From Gracilibacillus halophilus YIM-C55.5 (lineage in GTDB: Bacteria; Bacillota; Bacilli; Bacillales; Amphibacillaceae): a stretch of 64,000 nucleotides of DNA. The translations under genes were made by a program, and so were the position numbers. The notes below the pieces were generated by a model. That model was not told the DNA's origin. It searched no databases and saw nothing but the letters and a program-made list of their open reading frames with translations. The stretch is from assembly GCF_000359605.1 (NCBI RefSeq), contig NZ_APML01000004.1:82488-146487 (forward strand), given 5' to 3'. Positions 1 to 12,857 of the stretch are shown here, in pieces; the stretch's first letter is position 1, and every line of letters starts with the position of its first letter.

Positions 1-260
1 CGTTTAAATACTCAGCTAACCATGCTGCATGTGGAATCCCCGCTGTCGCACAGCCAGCAATTACATCAGGTTTTTCTCCTTTATCTTGAATTAGTGCAGC
101 AAACTGTTCAGCAATTTGCCGACGAATAGTTGGAAATGACATAGTTAAACGATTATCGCAATAAATGGGTGAGTGAATACCTGATGTCCATACAAATGAG
201 CGATCAGGACGGATCTGTATTGCATTGATTTCATATAATGCATTGGCAAGTTGTTTTGAA

Positions 261-268
<8 letters not shown>
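1..268 (-). CDS. pyrE: Orotate phosphoribosyltransferase, N-terminal part (cut by window edge)
   Basis: Transfers the ribose-5-phosphate of PRPP to orotate to make OMP in the cytoplasm, the fifth step of pyrimidine synthesis. About 89 codons are visible, starting MRNSKQLANALYEINAIQIR and including the family block around FVWTSGIHSPIYCDNR; the catalytic and PRPP-binding C-terminal part lies outside the window. The ATG at 268-266 follows GAGGAG at a good distance and overlaps the last codons of pyrF, as expected for the last gene of the B. subtilis-type pyr operon. Identification rests on this N-terminal block plus position. Confidence 0.9.
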
Positions 269-2627
<2,359 letters not shown>

Positions 2628-2631
<4 letters not shown>

Positions 2632-5600
2632 AATACAACTGCCTTCCCTTCTACTGCTGGTCTTGCAGTAAACGTCGTTGAATCAATCACATTCACAATT
2701 GCTTCAGCGGTATCCAAGCTCGTTAAGCACGCAATTCCATGTTCTACGGCCTCTCTTCGAATACGGAAACCGTCAGAACGAGGTTTTTGTCCAGAAGTCA
2801 GTGAATTGACAACGACTTGAACTTCGCCGTTTTCAATAATTGATAACACATTACGTCCTTCTGCTCCTACTTTTCCAACTGGAGTAACCGGTAGATTGAG
2901 ATCTTCAATTGCCTTTGCCGTACCTTCTGTGGCATATAGATGGAACCCTAATTCATGGAAACGAGTGGCAATGTCACATGCCTCCTGTTTATCTTTATCA
3001 GCTACAGTTAGTAACACAGCACCTTCCATAGGAATTTTGAGCCCAGAAGCAGTGAGTCCTTTATACAATGCTTTTTCTAACGTTTGATCACGACCGATTG
3101 CTTCACCGGTTGATTTCATTTCAGGTCCAAGCATTGTATCCACACTACGTAATTTCGCAAAAGAGAATACAGGGACTTTCACTGATACCGTATCAGGTTC
3201 TGGTAAGACACCTTTGTCATACCCCATTTCCGCTAACGATTCACCGATAATGCAGCGTGTCGCAATATTGGCCATCGTTACGCTCGTAATTTTACTTAAA
3301 AATGGAATAGTACGACTAGCTCGTGGATTCACTTCTAAAACATATACTTCATCTTCATGCACAACGAATTGAATGTTTAGTAATCCTTTCACTTGTAACT
3401 TCTCAGCAATTTTGATCGTAATATCGGCACATTTATTTTTAATGTCATCAGATAACCTTTGTGATGGGTAAACTGCAATCGAGTCTCCTGAATGGACACC
3501 TGCTCGTTCAATATGTTCCATAATTCCAGGTATAATGGTTGTTTCACCATCGCTAATTGCATCTACTTCGACTTCGATGCCGGTCAGATATTTGTCAATC
3601 AATACCGGATGGCGGTGATGAATATGATTTGTTTTCTCTAAATAATTTTCTAATTCCGCTTCATTGTAAACAATCTCCATTTGACTTCCGCCAATCACAT
3701 AAGATGGACGAACAAGTACGGGATAACCGATAGCATGAGCGGTTTCTTTCGCTTGATCCAATTGACGCACACTTCTGCCTTTTGGTTGCGGAATATTTAA
3801 ATCATGTAACAATTGTTCGAATTTATCTCGATCTTCCGCTGCATCGATGGCTTCCATCGCTGTCCCTAATATGCGCACACCGCGGCGTTCTAATCCTTCT
3901 GCTAGATTAATCGCCGTTTGCCCACCAAATTGGACGATGACGCCTTCAGGTTTTTCTAACTCAATGACATGCATGACGTCCTCTAAAGTAAGTGGTTCGA
4001 AATAAAGCTTATCCGATACACTAAAGTCAGTTGAGACTGTTTCTGGATTACTGTTCATAATAATGGCTTCATAACCAGCTTCTTTCAATGCAAGTACCGA
4101 ATGCACTGTCGCATAATCAAATTCAATTCCTTGTCCTATTCGAATCGGTCCTGATCCCACGACGAGTACTTTCTTCCGATCTGTCACTTCGGATTCATTT
4201 TCTTCTTCATAAGCACTATAGAAATAAGGGGTAGCTGATTCGAATTCTGCTGCACAGGTATCTACCATTTTATATACTGGTAACATGTTTTGATTCATTC
4301 GCATCTGATACACTTCATCGACATGAACACCCCAAGATCTAGCAATCTGTGTATCAGATAATCCGAGTTCTTTCGCTTGTTGTAAAGCTTCTTCATCATA
4401 ACGTTGATTCGCTAATTGTTTTTCGATATCAATGACTTTCTTTAATTTTTCTAAGAAAAAGCGATCAATTTTCGTTAATTGATGAATCTCTTCCACTGTG
4501 ATTTCCTTGCGTAACGCTTCACCTAATACGTAAATCCGTTCGTCATCAGGTGTAATCAACCGTTCTTTTAAAGCTTCTTGATCAAGCTCGGCTAAAGAAG
4601 TTAAATAAAAATCTTCACCACTAATATCTAGGGAACGAACCCCTTTTAGCATAGATTCTTCGAAATTACGACCAATCGCCATGACCTCACCAGTCGCCTT
4701 CATTTGCGTGCCTAACTGACGATTTCCGGTAACAAATTTATCGAATGGAAAGCGTGGAATCTTTGAGACAACGTAATCTAAAGCAGGTTCATAACAAGCA
4801 TACGTCGTACCAGTAATAGGATTCTTAATTTCATCCAACGTCATCCCAATCGCAATTTTCGCTGCGATTTTCGCAATCGGATAACCTGTCGCTTTAGAAG
4901 CCAACGCGGAAGAACGACTCACTCGTGGATTCACCTCAATAATGTAATATTGGAAGCTATGTGGATCCAGCGACAATTGAACGTTACAACCCCCTTCAAT
5001 TTCTAAAGCTCGAATAATCTTTAAGGAAGCTGAACGTAATAATTGATATTCACGGTCGCTCAATGTCTGAGATGGTGCAACGACAATCGAATCTCCAGTA
5101 TGAACACCAACTGGATCAATGTTTTCCATATTACACACCACAATGGCTTGATCATTTTTGTCACGCATCACTTCATATTCAATTTCCTTAAACCCAGCAA
5201 TATTTTTCTCAATGAGACACTGATTCACAGGGGATAAAGCAAGCCCGTTACGCGTAATTTCCTGCAAATCTGCTTCATTGTAACACATACCGCCACCAGT
5301 GCCACCGAGCGTATATGCCGGACGGACAATTAAAGGAAAACCAATTCTTTCAGCGAATTCAAATGCTTGATCAATCGTATTTACAATTTGACTTTCAGGT
5401 ACAGGCTCACCAATTTCATTCATCAGCGTACGGAATTTCTCCCGGTCCTCTGCCTGTTGAATGGCATCTAGTTTGGTTCCAAGCAGTTCGGCATTATATT
5501 CTTCTAATATACCTGAGTCATCAAGTGCTACCGCCAAATTTAATCCTGTTTGTCCGCCAAGCGTCGGTAAAACAGCATCAGGGCGTTCTTTACGGATGAT

Positions 5601-5828
5601 TTTAGATAAAAATTCAACCGATAATGGCTCCATATACACCGTATCAGCAATGGTATGATCCGTCATGATTGTAGCTGGGTTGGAATTTGCTAATATGACG
5701 GTATACCCTTCCTCTTTCAACGCCTGACAAGCTTGTGTTCCTGAATAATCAAATTCTGCTGCCTGTCCAATGATAATCGGACCAGATCCAATGACTAAGA
5801 TTTTTTCGAGATCATTACGCTTTGGCAT
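2628..5828 (-). CDS. pyrAB: Carbamoyl-phosphate synthase, large (ammonia) subunit
   Basis: Makes carbamoyl phosphate from bicarbonate, ATP and ammonia channelled from PyrAA. The protein has two homologous ATP-grasp halves, each opening with a similar block ([13 protein letters not shown] near residue 11, [13 protein letters not shown] near 555), then an MGS-like regulatory domain at the C terminus (about 930-1066). I start it at the ATG at 5828 (MPKRNDLEK), 1066 aa, because AAAGGAGG sits just upstream; an upstream in-frame codon would add 13 residues inside pyrAA. It overlaps the pyrAA end by 14 bases. Confidence 0.97.
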
Positions 5829-6921
5829 GAGTCGTTTCCTCCTTTTGTTGTGTTTGATAGTTTTCAATCATTTGTAAGAAACGATCAAATAATTGATTGG
5901 TATCATCAGGTCCTGGTGATGCTTCTGGATGATATTGTACCGAAAAAGCTGGGTATGTCGTATGTTTCACTCCTTCAACGGTATCATCATTTAACGCAAT
6001 TTGTGTCAATTCTAATTCTGTCTTCTCTATCGATTCTTTCGTAATGGCATATCCATGATTTTGTGATGTCATATAAGTTTTCTTCGTTTCATAGTCATAG
6101 ACGGGATGATTGGATCCACGATGTCCGAATTTTAATTTCGCTGAATCGGCTCCACAGGCAAGTGCTAATAGCTGATGTCCAAGACAAATGCCAAAGGTCG
6201 GTATCGATGGAATCACTTTTTGGATCATCTCAATCGCCTCAGGAACATCTTTCGGATTACCTGGACCATTGGTTAACATCATGCCATCAGGTTTCAATCG
6301 AAGAATATTTTCTGCGCTATAATTATATGGGACAACCGTTACGTGACAATGCCGTGTAGTTAGTTCACGTAATATCCCATGTTTCATGCCGAAATCAACT
6401 AACACTATCCGATATCCTCGACCCGGTGATACATATGGTTTAATTGTCGAAACTCTTGACACTTGATCATTTAAGCGAGGTGTAGCCTCTATCTTTTTTA
6501 ATGGATCGGTTTCTTCAGTTTCTGCTGCGGTTAAAATGCCACGCATTGTGCCGTGCTGGCGAATAATTTTCGTCAATTTACGTGTATCCACCCCAGTAAT
6601 TCCTGGAATATCATTTGCTTGAAGAAATTGATCGAGATCTTCATCACTACGAAAGTTTGACGGTGTATCACAAAATTCTTTCACAACAAAACCAAAGACT
6701 GCAGGATTGATCGTCTCGAAATCATCTCGATTAATGCCATAATTACCAATTAACGGATAAGTCATCGTCACAATTTGACCACAATAGGACGGATCGGATA
6801 ACGTTTCTTGATACCCAGTCATTCCCGTGTTAAAAACAACTTCACCTACTGATTCCTTCATTGAGCCAAACGCTTCACCAGTAAAAACTGTACCATCTTC
6901 TAGCACAAGTTGACGTTTCAT
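5815..6921 (-). CDS. pyrAA: Carbamoyl-phosphate synthase, small (glutaminase) subunit
   Basis: Class I glutamine amidotransferase subunit that hydrolyses glutamine and feeds ammonia to PyrAB. It is 368 aa, with the CPSase small-chain N-terminal domain ([13 protein letters not shown] near the start, [14 protein letters not shown]) and a C-terminal glutaminase domain with the nucleophile Cys in FGICLGHQ and the His/Glu pair in [20 protein letters not shown] precedes the ATG at 6921, which overlaps the pyrC stop by 4 bases. This is the pyrimidine-specific enzyme judged by operon context. Confidence 0.97.
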   Translation of the reverse strand: MKRQLVLEDGTVFTGEAFGSMKESVGEVVFNTGMTGYQETLSDPSYCGQIVTMTYPLIGNYGINRDDFETINPAVFGFVVKEFCDTPSNFRSDEDLDQFLQANDIPGITGVDTRKLTKIIRQHGTMRGILTAAETEETDPLKKIEATPRLNDQVSRVSTIKPYVSPGRGYRIVLVDFGMKHGILRELTTRHCHVTVVPYNYSAENILRLKPDGMMLTNGPGNPKDVPEAIEMIQKVIPSIPTFGICLGHQLLALACGADSAKLKFGHRGSNHPVYDYETKKTYMTSQNHGYAITKESIEKTELELTQIALNDDTVEGVKHTTYPAFSVQYHPEASPGPDDTNQLFDRFLQMIENYQTQQKEETTHAKA

Positions 6922-8198
6922 CTCGTTTCCTCCTCATATACAATATGTCCTGAAACCATTGTCATTATAGGTTTACTCGTTACTTCCCAGCCATGGAATG
7001 GCGTGTTTTTTCCTTTTGAAACAAACTCATTTTTTTGAATTGTATGTCGTTTCTCTAAATCTATTAAAGTGACATCTGCACTTTTTCCTACTTCCACTTG
7101 TCCGTATGGCAGGTTGAAGCTTTGAGCGGGCTTAACGGTTAGCCAATCAACTAACTGCTTTAAGCTGAATGTCCCTGTCTGAACAAAATGGGTGTATAAC
7201 AAGGCAAATGCTGTTTCAAATCCGACAATACCAAAAGGGGCTTCCTTCATACTTCTTGCCTTTTCTTCTTCGGTGTGCGGTGCATGATCCGTTGCTATAA
7301 AATCAATCGTGCCGTCTTTTAGTCCTTCAATCAGTGCTTGTTGATCTTCACTTGCCCGAAGTGGCGGGTTCATTTTAAAGTTTCCATGATCTTCTGTTAC
7401 TGACGTTTCATTCGTTAGCAAATGGTGTGGCGTCACTTCAGCTGTCACTCGAATGCCTGCTCGCTTGGCATCACGAATCACACGCACTGATTCTTTTGTA
7501 CTGACATGACATACGTGATAATGGCAACCCGCTGCTTCCGCTAATAACACATCACGTGCAATCTGAACAGACTCACTGACCGATGGAATGCCAGGTAAGT
7601 TTAACGTTTTATTTACATATCCTTCATGCATCACCCCATGATATACTAAACTGTTTTCCTCACAATGTGCGACAATCGGCATATCGATGGCTGCTGCTTC
7701 TTTCATCGCCTGAAACATTTGATCAGCCGATTGGACCCCCACACCGTCATCACTAAAAGCAAACGCTCCAGCTTGTTTCAACGCGTTCATTTCCGTCAAA
7801 TGCTCACCCGCTAACCTTTCTGTAATGGAGGCATAAGGTAACACGCGAATGTGGGCAGTATGCTGAATTCGTTTTTGAATATCTTCTAATACATCCACGC
7901 TGTCTGGTGTAGGTGTCGTATTCGGCATCGCACATACGGTTGTGTAACCGCCACGAGCGGCTGCTTTCGTACCTGTTGCAATGGTTTCCTTTGCTTCACC
8001 ACCTGGTTCTCGTAAATGAACATGCACATCTACAAATCCAGGTGAAACGAAATAACCTTTTCCGTCGATCACCTCTACCCCTTCTCTAGGCAGTGATAAC
8101 CCCATGGCTTGGATGAGGCCATCTTCCATCAAAATTTCTACTGTTGTTAAGCTACCGTTATCCGATAATTGCTTGACGTTGGTTAATAGTTTTGCCAT
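6918..8198 (-). CDS. pyrC: Dihydroorotase
   Basis: Zinc amidohydrolase that closes carbamoyl aspartate to dihydroorotate. The 426-aa protein is of the type I form: metal site [10 protein letters not shown] with histidines 59 and 61, a further His in [15 protein letters not shown], and the catalytic Asp in [10 protein letters not shown]. The ATG at 8198 has a strong SD (AGGGGGG). It overlaps the 3' end of pyrB by 41 bases, an unusually long but believable overlap, since both reading frames keep family-typical ends. Confidence 0.97.
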   Translation of the reverse strand: MAKLLTNVKQLSDNGSLTTVEILMEDGLIQAMGLSLPREGVEVIDGKGYFVSPGFVDVHVHLREPGGEAKETIATGTKAAARGGYTTVCAMPNTTPTPDSVDVLEDIQKRIQHTAHIRVLPYASITERLAGEHLTEMNALKQAGAFAFSDDGVGVQSADQMFQAMKEAAAIDMPIVAHCEENSLVYHGVMHEGYVNKTLNLPGIPSVSESVQIARDVLLAEAAGCHYHVCHVSTKESVRVIRDAKRAGIRVTAEVTPHHLLTNETSVTEDHGNFKMNPPLRASEDQQALIEGLKDGTIDFIATDHAPHTEEEKARSMKEAPFGIVGFETAFALLYTHFVQTGTFSLKQLVDWLTVKPAQSFNLPYGQVEVGKSADVTLIDLEKRHTIQKNEFVSKGKNTPFHGWEVTSKPIMTMVSGHIVYEEETR

Positions 8199-9087
8199 TC
8201 CGTTGTCCCCCCTGGTCCAAAAGTGTTTGTATCACGGCCATTCTTGCAGCTACGCCATTCTCCATCTGTTTAAAGATTCGCGAACGGTCACACTCAACTA
8301 AACTTGTATCCATCTCGACCCCTCGATTGACAGGGGCTGGATGTAGAAGAATGGCATGATCTTTCATTTTCGCCTCTCGCTCTGTTGTTAATCCGTATTG
8401 TTGCAAATAACTCATGCTATTAAAGTGATACTGATTGTCATGACGTTCATGTTGAATGCGCAGTAACATTAACACATCACACATTTCTACTGCTTCATCC
8501 ATTGATACTGTTGGAAAAGGTAGACGATCATCTTGCCATTTTTGCATACCGGTAAAAAAGACATCACATCCTAATTTCGACAGAGCATACGCATTTGATC
8601 TGGCGACACGACTGTGCTTAATATCACCTGCAATCACGATCTTCAATCCTTCGAAATAACCATATTCTTGATAAATCGTTAATAAATCCAATAAAGATTG
8701 TGTCGGATGCTCCCCTGTTCCGTCACCAGCATTAATGACAGGAATCGAAAGTGATGCTGCTAATTGATTGGCAACATTTTCTTCAGGATGTCGAACGACC
8801 AACAAATTCGCTCCAATTGATTCAAACGTTCGTGCTGTATCATATAAACTTTCTCCCTTTTGTACACTCGATTGATCAGTGGCAAAGTCTAATACTTCCA
8901 TACCTAACTTTCGTTCTGCCACAACGAAGCTCATCTTCGTCCTTGTACTTGGTTCAAAAAACAAGTTGGCTGCAAATAATTGTCTTTGAAAGGACTGATA
9001 CCCTTTCGTTGCCAGTCGATTAGCTCGTTTCACATAAGAAAGGATGTCTTGTTTTGGCAATACTTCCATTGAAATGAAATCTTTCAT
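8158..9087 (-). CDS. pyrB: Aspartate carbamoyltransferase, catalytic subunit
   Basis: Condenses carbamoyl phosphate with aspartate, the committed step. At 309 aa it shows the carbamoyl-phosphate loop [12 protein letters not shown], the [13 protein letters not shown] block and [10 protein letters not shown]. No regulatory pyrI gene is present, normal for Bacillaceae. It starts 34 bases after the pyrP stop; there is no room for the attenuator that separates these two genes in B. subtilis. Confidence 0.97.
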   Translation of the reverse strand: MKDFISMEVLPKQDILSYVKRANRLATKGYQSFQRQLFAANLFFEPSTRTKMSFVVAERKLGMEVLDFATDQSSVQKGESLYDTARTFESIGANLLVVRHPEENVANQLAASLSIPVINAGDGTGEHPTQSLLDLLTIYQEYGYFEGLKIVIAGDIKHSRVARSNAYALSKLGCDVFFTGMQKWQDDRLPFPTVSMDEAVEMCDVLMLLRIQHERHDNQYHFNSMSYLQQYGLTTEREAKMKDHAILLHPAPVNRGVEMDTSLVECDRSRIFKQMENGVAARMAVIQTLLDQGGQRNGKTINQRQAIIG

Positions 9088-9121
9088 TTGATCGTCCTCC
9101 TTATCCTATTTTGTTCAAGCT

Positions 9122-10504
9122 TTATGAGCCCTCTTCTTCTGTTGAAAACATCTTACCGTTCCCATATCCTGATTCTTTATCTGGTAACAAGAGATTTAAA
9201 ACTAAGCCAATAATGGCAGCTAAAGCCATACTGGGAATTTCAACATTCATCTCTTCTGTTACTGGAATTTGTATAACAGCACCACCAATTCCAATAACAA
9301 GAATGACCGATGAAATCACAAGGTTTCGCTTATGTGCTAAATCAACTTCATTGTCAATCAGCATACGTAAACCACTTGATGCGATAATACCGAATAATAG
9401 AATCGATACACCTCCCATGACAGGTCGAGGAATGGAAGCAATAACTTCCGTTATAATTCCGATGAATCCAAAGAAAATGGCAAGAATTGCGGCACCGCCA
9501 ATCACAAACACACTGAATACTCTCGTGATCGCGAGCACACCAATATTTTCACCATAAGTAGTATTTGGAGGACCACCAAGTAAAGACGCTATCAAAGTAG
9601 CGGCACCGTCCCCGAAGATCGAGCGATGAAGTCCTGGCTGACGCAAGAAATTTCTACCCGCTACTTTAGACAGCACCATTTGGTCACCAATATGTTCAGC
9701 TACCGTTACAACCGCAATAGGTACCATAATCAATATAATACTTAGATTTAATACGTCTAATGGCTGATAATCGACAAACGGAACGGTGAACTCTGGCATA
9801 AGAAAAGCCGACGAAATAGCTTGAAAAACAGAATCACTATCGATAATTTTCGACCAAGCTGCTGAAATACCGCTTGTATCAACCACCGTGATATTTGTGA
9901 ATATCGTAAAAACAAGAGAATAAAGATAACCTACTATAATTCCTATTAAAATCGGTATGAGTCCAAAAAACCCTTTAAAGTAAAGAGAGCCAAGAGCAGT
10001 CACTAGTAATGTGACGATAGCGACACTAAAATGAATTCCACTGTACTCTCCATCTACATTCATCGCTTGATCGATGGCTGTTGGTGCTAGGCTCAAACCA
10101 ATCACCATAATAACTGGTCCAACGACAATTGGTGGTAGTACTTTGATCACCCAATTGGTGCCAAACATTTTCATGAGCATCGATAATAGTCCATACACAA
10201 TACCAGCAAGAAAACTCCCTACCATGACACCTGCTGTTCCTGAGACTTCCATGGCTGTCTGTATTGGCACAATAAAGGCAAAACTTGATCCCAAATAGGC
10301 TGGAATTTGGCCTTTCGTAATGAACAAATAAGCTAGTGTTCCTAAACCACTTGATATCAGTGCCACTGCTGGTGATAACCCGGTCAAAAATGGAACAAGA
10401 ATGGTTGCTCCAAACATGGCGAATAAATGTTGAATACTAAATAATATCCATCTTGATAATTGAGGTACATCTTTTACATCTAGTACCATTTTTTGATCTG
10501 ACAT
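9122..10504 (-). CDS. pyrP: Uracil permease (NCS2 family)
   Basis: Membrane symporter that imports uracil. The 460-aa protein is hydrophobic throughout, consistent with the 14-helix NCS2 fold, with QHLFAMFGATILVPFLTG at the N-terminal end and the family motif region near AEHIGDQ and GGPPNTTYGENIG. Its place as second gene of the pyr operon, behind its own attenuator, matches B. subtilis PyrP. Substrate specificity for uracil is inferred from family and operon. Confidence 0.94.
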   Translation of the reverse strand: MSDQKMVLDVKDVPQLSRWILFSIQHLFAMFGATILVPFLTGLSPAVALISSGLGTLAYLFITKGQIPAYLGSSFAFIVPIQTAMEVSGTAGVMVGSFLAGIVYGLLSMLMKMFGTNWVIKVLPPIVVGPVIMVIGLSLAPTAIDQAMNVDGEYSGIHFSVAIVTLLVTALGSLYFKGFFGLIPILIGIIVGYLYSLVFTIFTNITVVDTSGISAAWSKIIDSDSVFQAISSAFLMPEFTVPFVDYQPLDVLNLSIILIMVPIAVVTVAEHIGDQMVLSKVAGRNFLRQPGLHRSIFGDGAATLIASLLGGPPNTTYGENIGVLAITRVFSVFVIGGAAILAIFFGFIGIITEVIASIPRPVMGGVSILLFGIIASSGLRMLIDNEVDLAHKRNLVISSVILVIGIGGAVIQIPVTEEMNVEIPSMALAAIIGLVLNLLLPDKESGYGNGKMFSTEEEGS

Positions 10505-10537
10505 ATTTTCTCATCCTTTGCCTGCTATTTTATCCAT

Positions 10538-10628
10538 GAAAAAACCCCTTTGCGAAGGTCGCAAAGGGGTATACGTGTATCAAGGTATACACGAGTCCTA
10601 TATGCGACCTTGCAAGTATCTCTGTACT
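10538..10628 (-). promoter_or_regulatory. PyrR-type transcription attenuator between pyrR and pyrP
   Basis: On the minus strand, 10628-10615 reads AGTACAGAGATACT, matching the PyrR RNA-binding consensus ARUCCNGNGAGGYU at 11 of 14 positions. Downstream, ACCCCTTTGCG and CGCAAAGGGGT (10570-10544) form an 11-bp hairpin followed by TTTTTT, an intrinsic terminator. By analogy with B. subtilis, UMP/UTP-bound PyrR would stabilise the anti-antiterminator and let the terminator form, switching off pyrP and the genes after it. Confidence 0.88.
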
Positions 10629-10650
10629 TCCTTAAAGGTCACCTCTTGAT

Positions 10651-11306
<656 letters not shown>

Positions 11307-11334
11307 ATTTAAAGGCATCTATGATATTTCTTAT

Positions 11335-11363
11335 ATTATTACAAAACGATAGTGTTTTGTCAA
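11335..11363 (-). promoter_or_regulatory. Sigma-A promoter of the pyr operon
   Basis: TTGACA (11363-11358), a 17-base spacer and AATAAT (11340-11335) on the minus strand lie about 30 bases before the PyrR-binding element. The -35 box overlaps the stop codon of rluD, so the pyr operon starts independently directly behind that gene. This is one of the best promoter matches in the window. Confidence 0.85.
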
Positions 11364-12274
11364 TCATTTTGGCGTAATTTGTGTAAAACTTGCTTGAATT
11401 TTTCAGGTGGGGCTACCTCCCACTCCATCCATTGCTGTTTCATCGGATGATACAACCCTAAATAGTATGCATGTAAAGCTTGACCATCGACGTCTATCGT
11501 CTTCCGTTGACCGTATTTCGGATCACCGACAATGGGATGGTCAATATATTTTAGATGAACGCGAATCTGATGGGTTCTCCCTGTTTCCAATTGACATTTA
11601 ATGAACGTATACTGATCATGAATACGCTCGAGAACTTCAAAATGGGTCATCGCATCTTTACCATTTTCAACGACATCCATTTGTTGACGATTTTGTTTAC
11701 TTCGCCCAATTGGGGCATCTATCGTACCATATTCGTGCGTAATATTTCCGTGAACAATCGCCTGATAGAATCGTTTGATTTGTTTATCCTTCAATTGCTC
11801 GGATAATCGTTCATGTGCACGATCATGTTTCGCCACGACTAACAATCCACTTGTGTCCTTATCAATTCGATGCACAATACCCGGTCTTGCCACACCATTT
11901 ATGCCAGACAAATCGTCACAATGATATAATAACGCATTGACTAATGTTCCATGATGATGTCCAGGCGCTGGGTGAACGACCATATCACTCGGTTTGTTGA
12001 CGATAAGTAGATCCTCATCTTGATACAAAATATCAATCGGAATAGGTTCTGGCTCAATTTCCATTGGTTCTACTTCTGGTACTTCCCATTGAATGTCATC
12101 ACCGCTTTGACATTTATAATTTTGTTTAACTGATGTTCCATTTACTTTGACGCGTTTTTCATCGAACCATGTTTTTATTTGCGTACGAGAATATCCATCT
12201 GTAATAGTCACTAATAATTTATCTATTCGACTATTATGGTCTTGATCAGTCACTTGGTAAAATTGAGCTTCCAT
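11360..12274 (-). CDS. Large-subunit rRNA pseudouridine synthase, RluD family (YlyB-like)
   Basis: Converts specific uridines of 23S rRNA to pseudouridine. The 304-aa protein has an N-terminal S4 RNA-binding domain (about residues 14-70, SRTQIKTWFDEKRVKVNG) and a RluA/RluD catalytic domain with the nucleophilic Asp in HRIDKDTSGLL. It follows lspA by zero bases (stop and start are adjacent), the lspA-ylyB pair seen in B. subtilis. Exact target uridines cannot be told from sequence. SD AAAAGGAG precedes the ATG. Confidence 0.93.
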   Translation of the reverse strand: MEAQFYQVTDQDHNSRIDKLLVTITDGYSRTQIKTWFDEKRVKVNGTSVKQNYKCQSGDDIQWEVPEVEPMEIEPEPIPIDILYQDEDLLIVNKPSDMVVHPAPGHHHGTLVNALLYHCDDLSGINGVARPGIVHRIDKDTSGLLVVAKHDRAHERLSEQLKDKQIKRFYQAIVHGNITHEYGTIDAPIGRSKQNRQQMDVVENGKDAMTHFEVLERIHDQYTFIKCQLETGRTHQIRVHLKYIDHPIVGDPKYGQRKTIDVDGQALHAYYLGLYHPMKQQWMEWEVAPPEKFKQVLHKLRQND

Positions 12275-12745
12275 TTAATTTGCGCTCCTTTTCTTCTTTC
12301 GCTCATCAATGATCGTATAAATCAACATGGCGATCACACCTACCACTAATGATGAATCAGCAATATTAAAAATCGGATAATTATAGCTGCCAAAATAGAG
12401 ATCAAAGAAATCTACTACTTCTTTTCGAAATAAACGATCAATAAAATTGCCAATCGCACCACCTAAAATGAAAGCTAAAGATATGGCCAGCCATTTACTA
12501 TCTTTGGCATACTTGTTTATGTAATAAACGACAAAACCTATTACCACGAATGTAATCACATAGAAAAATAACATTTGACCTTCTAAAATGCCCCAAGCAG
12601 CACCCGTATTTCGGTGTGAGGTAATAAGAAAGAACGAATCAATCACAGGAATCGACTCACCAACTTCCATTTGGCGTACCACGATCCATTTGCTTGCTTG
12701 ATCGAACAAGACCACTACCAACGCTACTATATAAACCCACCACAT
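12275..12745 (-). CDS. lspA: Prolipoprotein signal peptidase (signal peptidase II)
   Basis: Membrane aspartyl protease that removes signal peptides from lipoproteins; MetQ and CtaC encoded in this window are likely substrates. I choose the ATG at 12745 (MWWVYIVAL, 156 aa, close to the B. subtilis 154 aa) because AGGAGG lies 7 bases upstream; an earlier in-frame ATG at 12781 has no SD. Four membrane segments are visible and the conserved blocks [14 protein letters not shown] and FNIADSS carry the catalytic aspartates. Confidence 0.95.
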   Translation of the reverse strand: MWWVYIVALVVVLFDQASKWIVVRQMEVGESIPVIDSFFLITSHRNTGAAWGILEGQMLFFYVITFVVIGFVVYYINKYAKDSKWLAISLAFILGGAIGNFIDRLFRKEVVDFFDLYFGSYNYPIFNIADSSLVVGVIAMLIYTIIDERKKKRSAN

Positions 12746-12783
12746 AAGCGGTCCTCCTGCCTCTTTATTATCCATACGCAATC

Positions 12784-12792
12784 ATTATAGCA
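12784..12792 (-). promoter_or_regulatory. Extended -10 promoter before lspA
   Basis: The minus strand reads TGCTATAAT, a perfect -10 hexamer with the TGn extension, about 40 bases upstream of the lspA ATG. No good -35 is present, which is normal for extended -10 promoters. It lies just downstream of the ileS terminator, so lspA-rluD probably form their own unit. Confidence 0.6.
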
Positions 12793-12809
12793 TAAAAATA
12801 AATATGAAC

Positions 12810-12848
12810 ATGAGATAAAAAGCAACTACCCAATTGTGATGGGTAGTT
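12810..12848 (-). terminator. Intrinsic terminator of ileS
   Basis: AACTACCCA and TGGGTAGTT (12848-12824 on the minus strand) form a 9-bp stem followed by GCTTTTTATC, ten bases after the ileS stop codon. Confidence 0.8.
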
Positions 12849-12857
12849 ACCAATTTA

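Noticed and set aside
5829..5867. Longer N terminus for pyrAB
   Set aside because: The extra 13 codons lie within pyrAA and lack an SD; AAAGGAGG points to the ATG at 5828.
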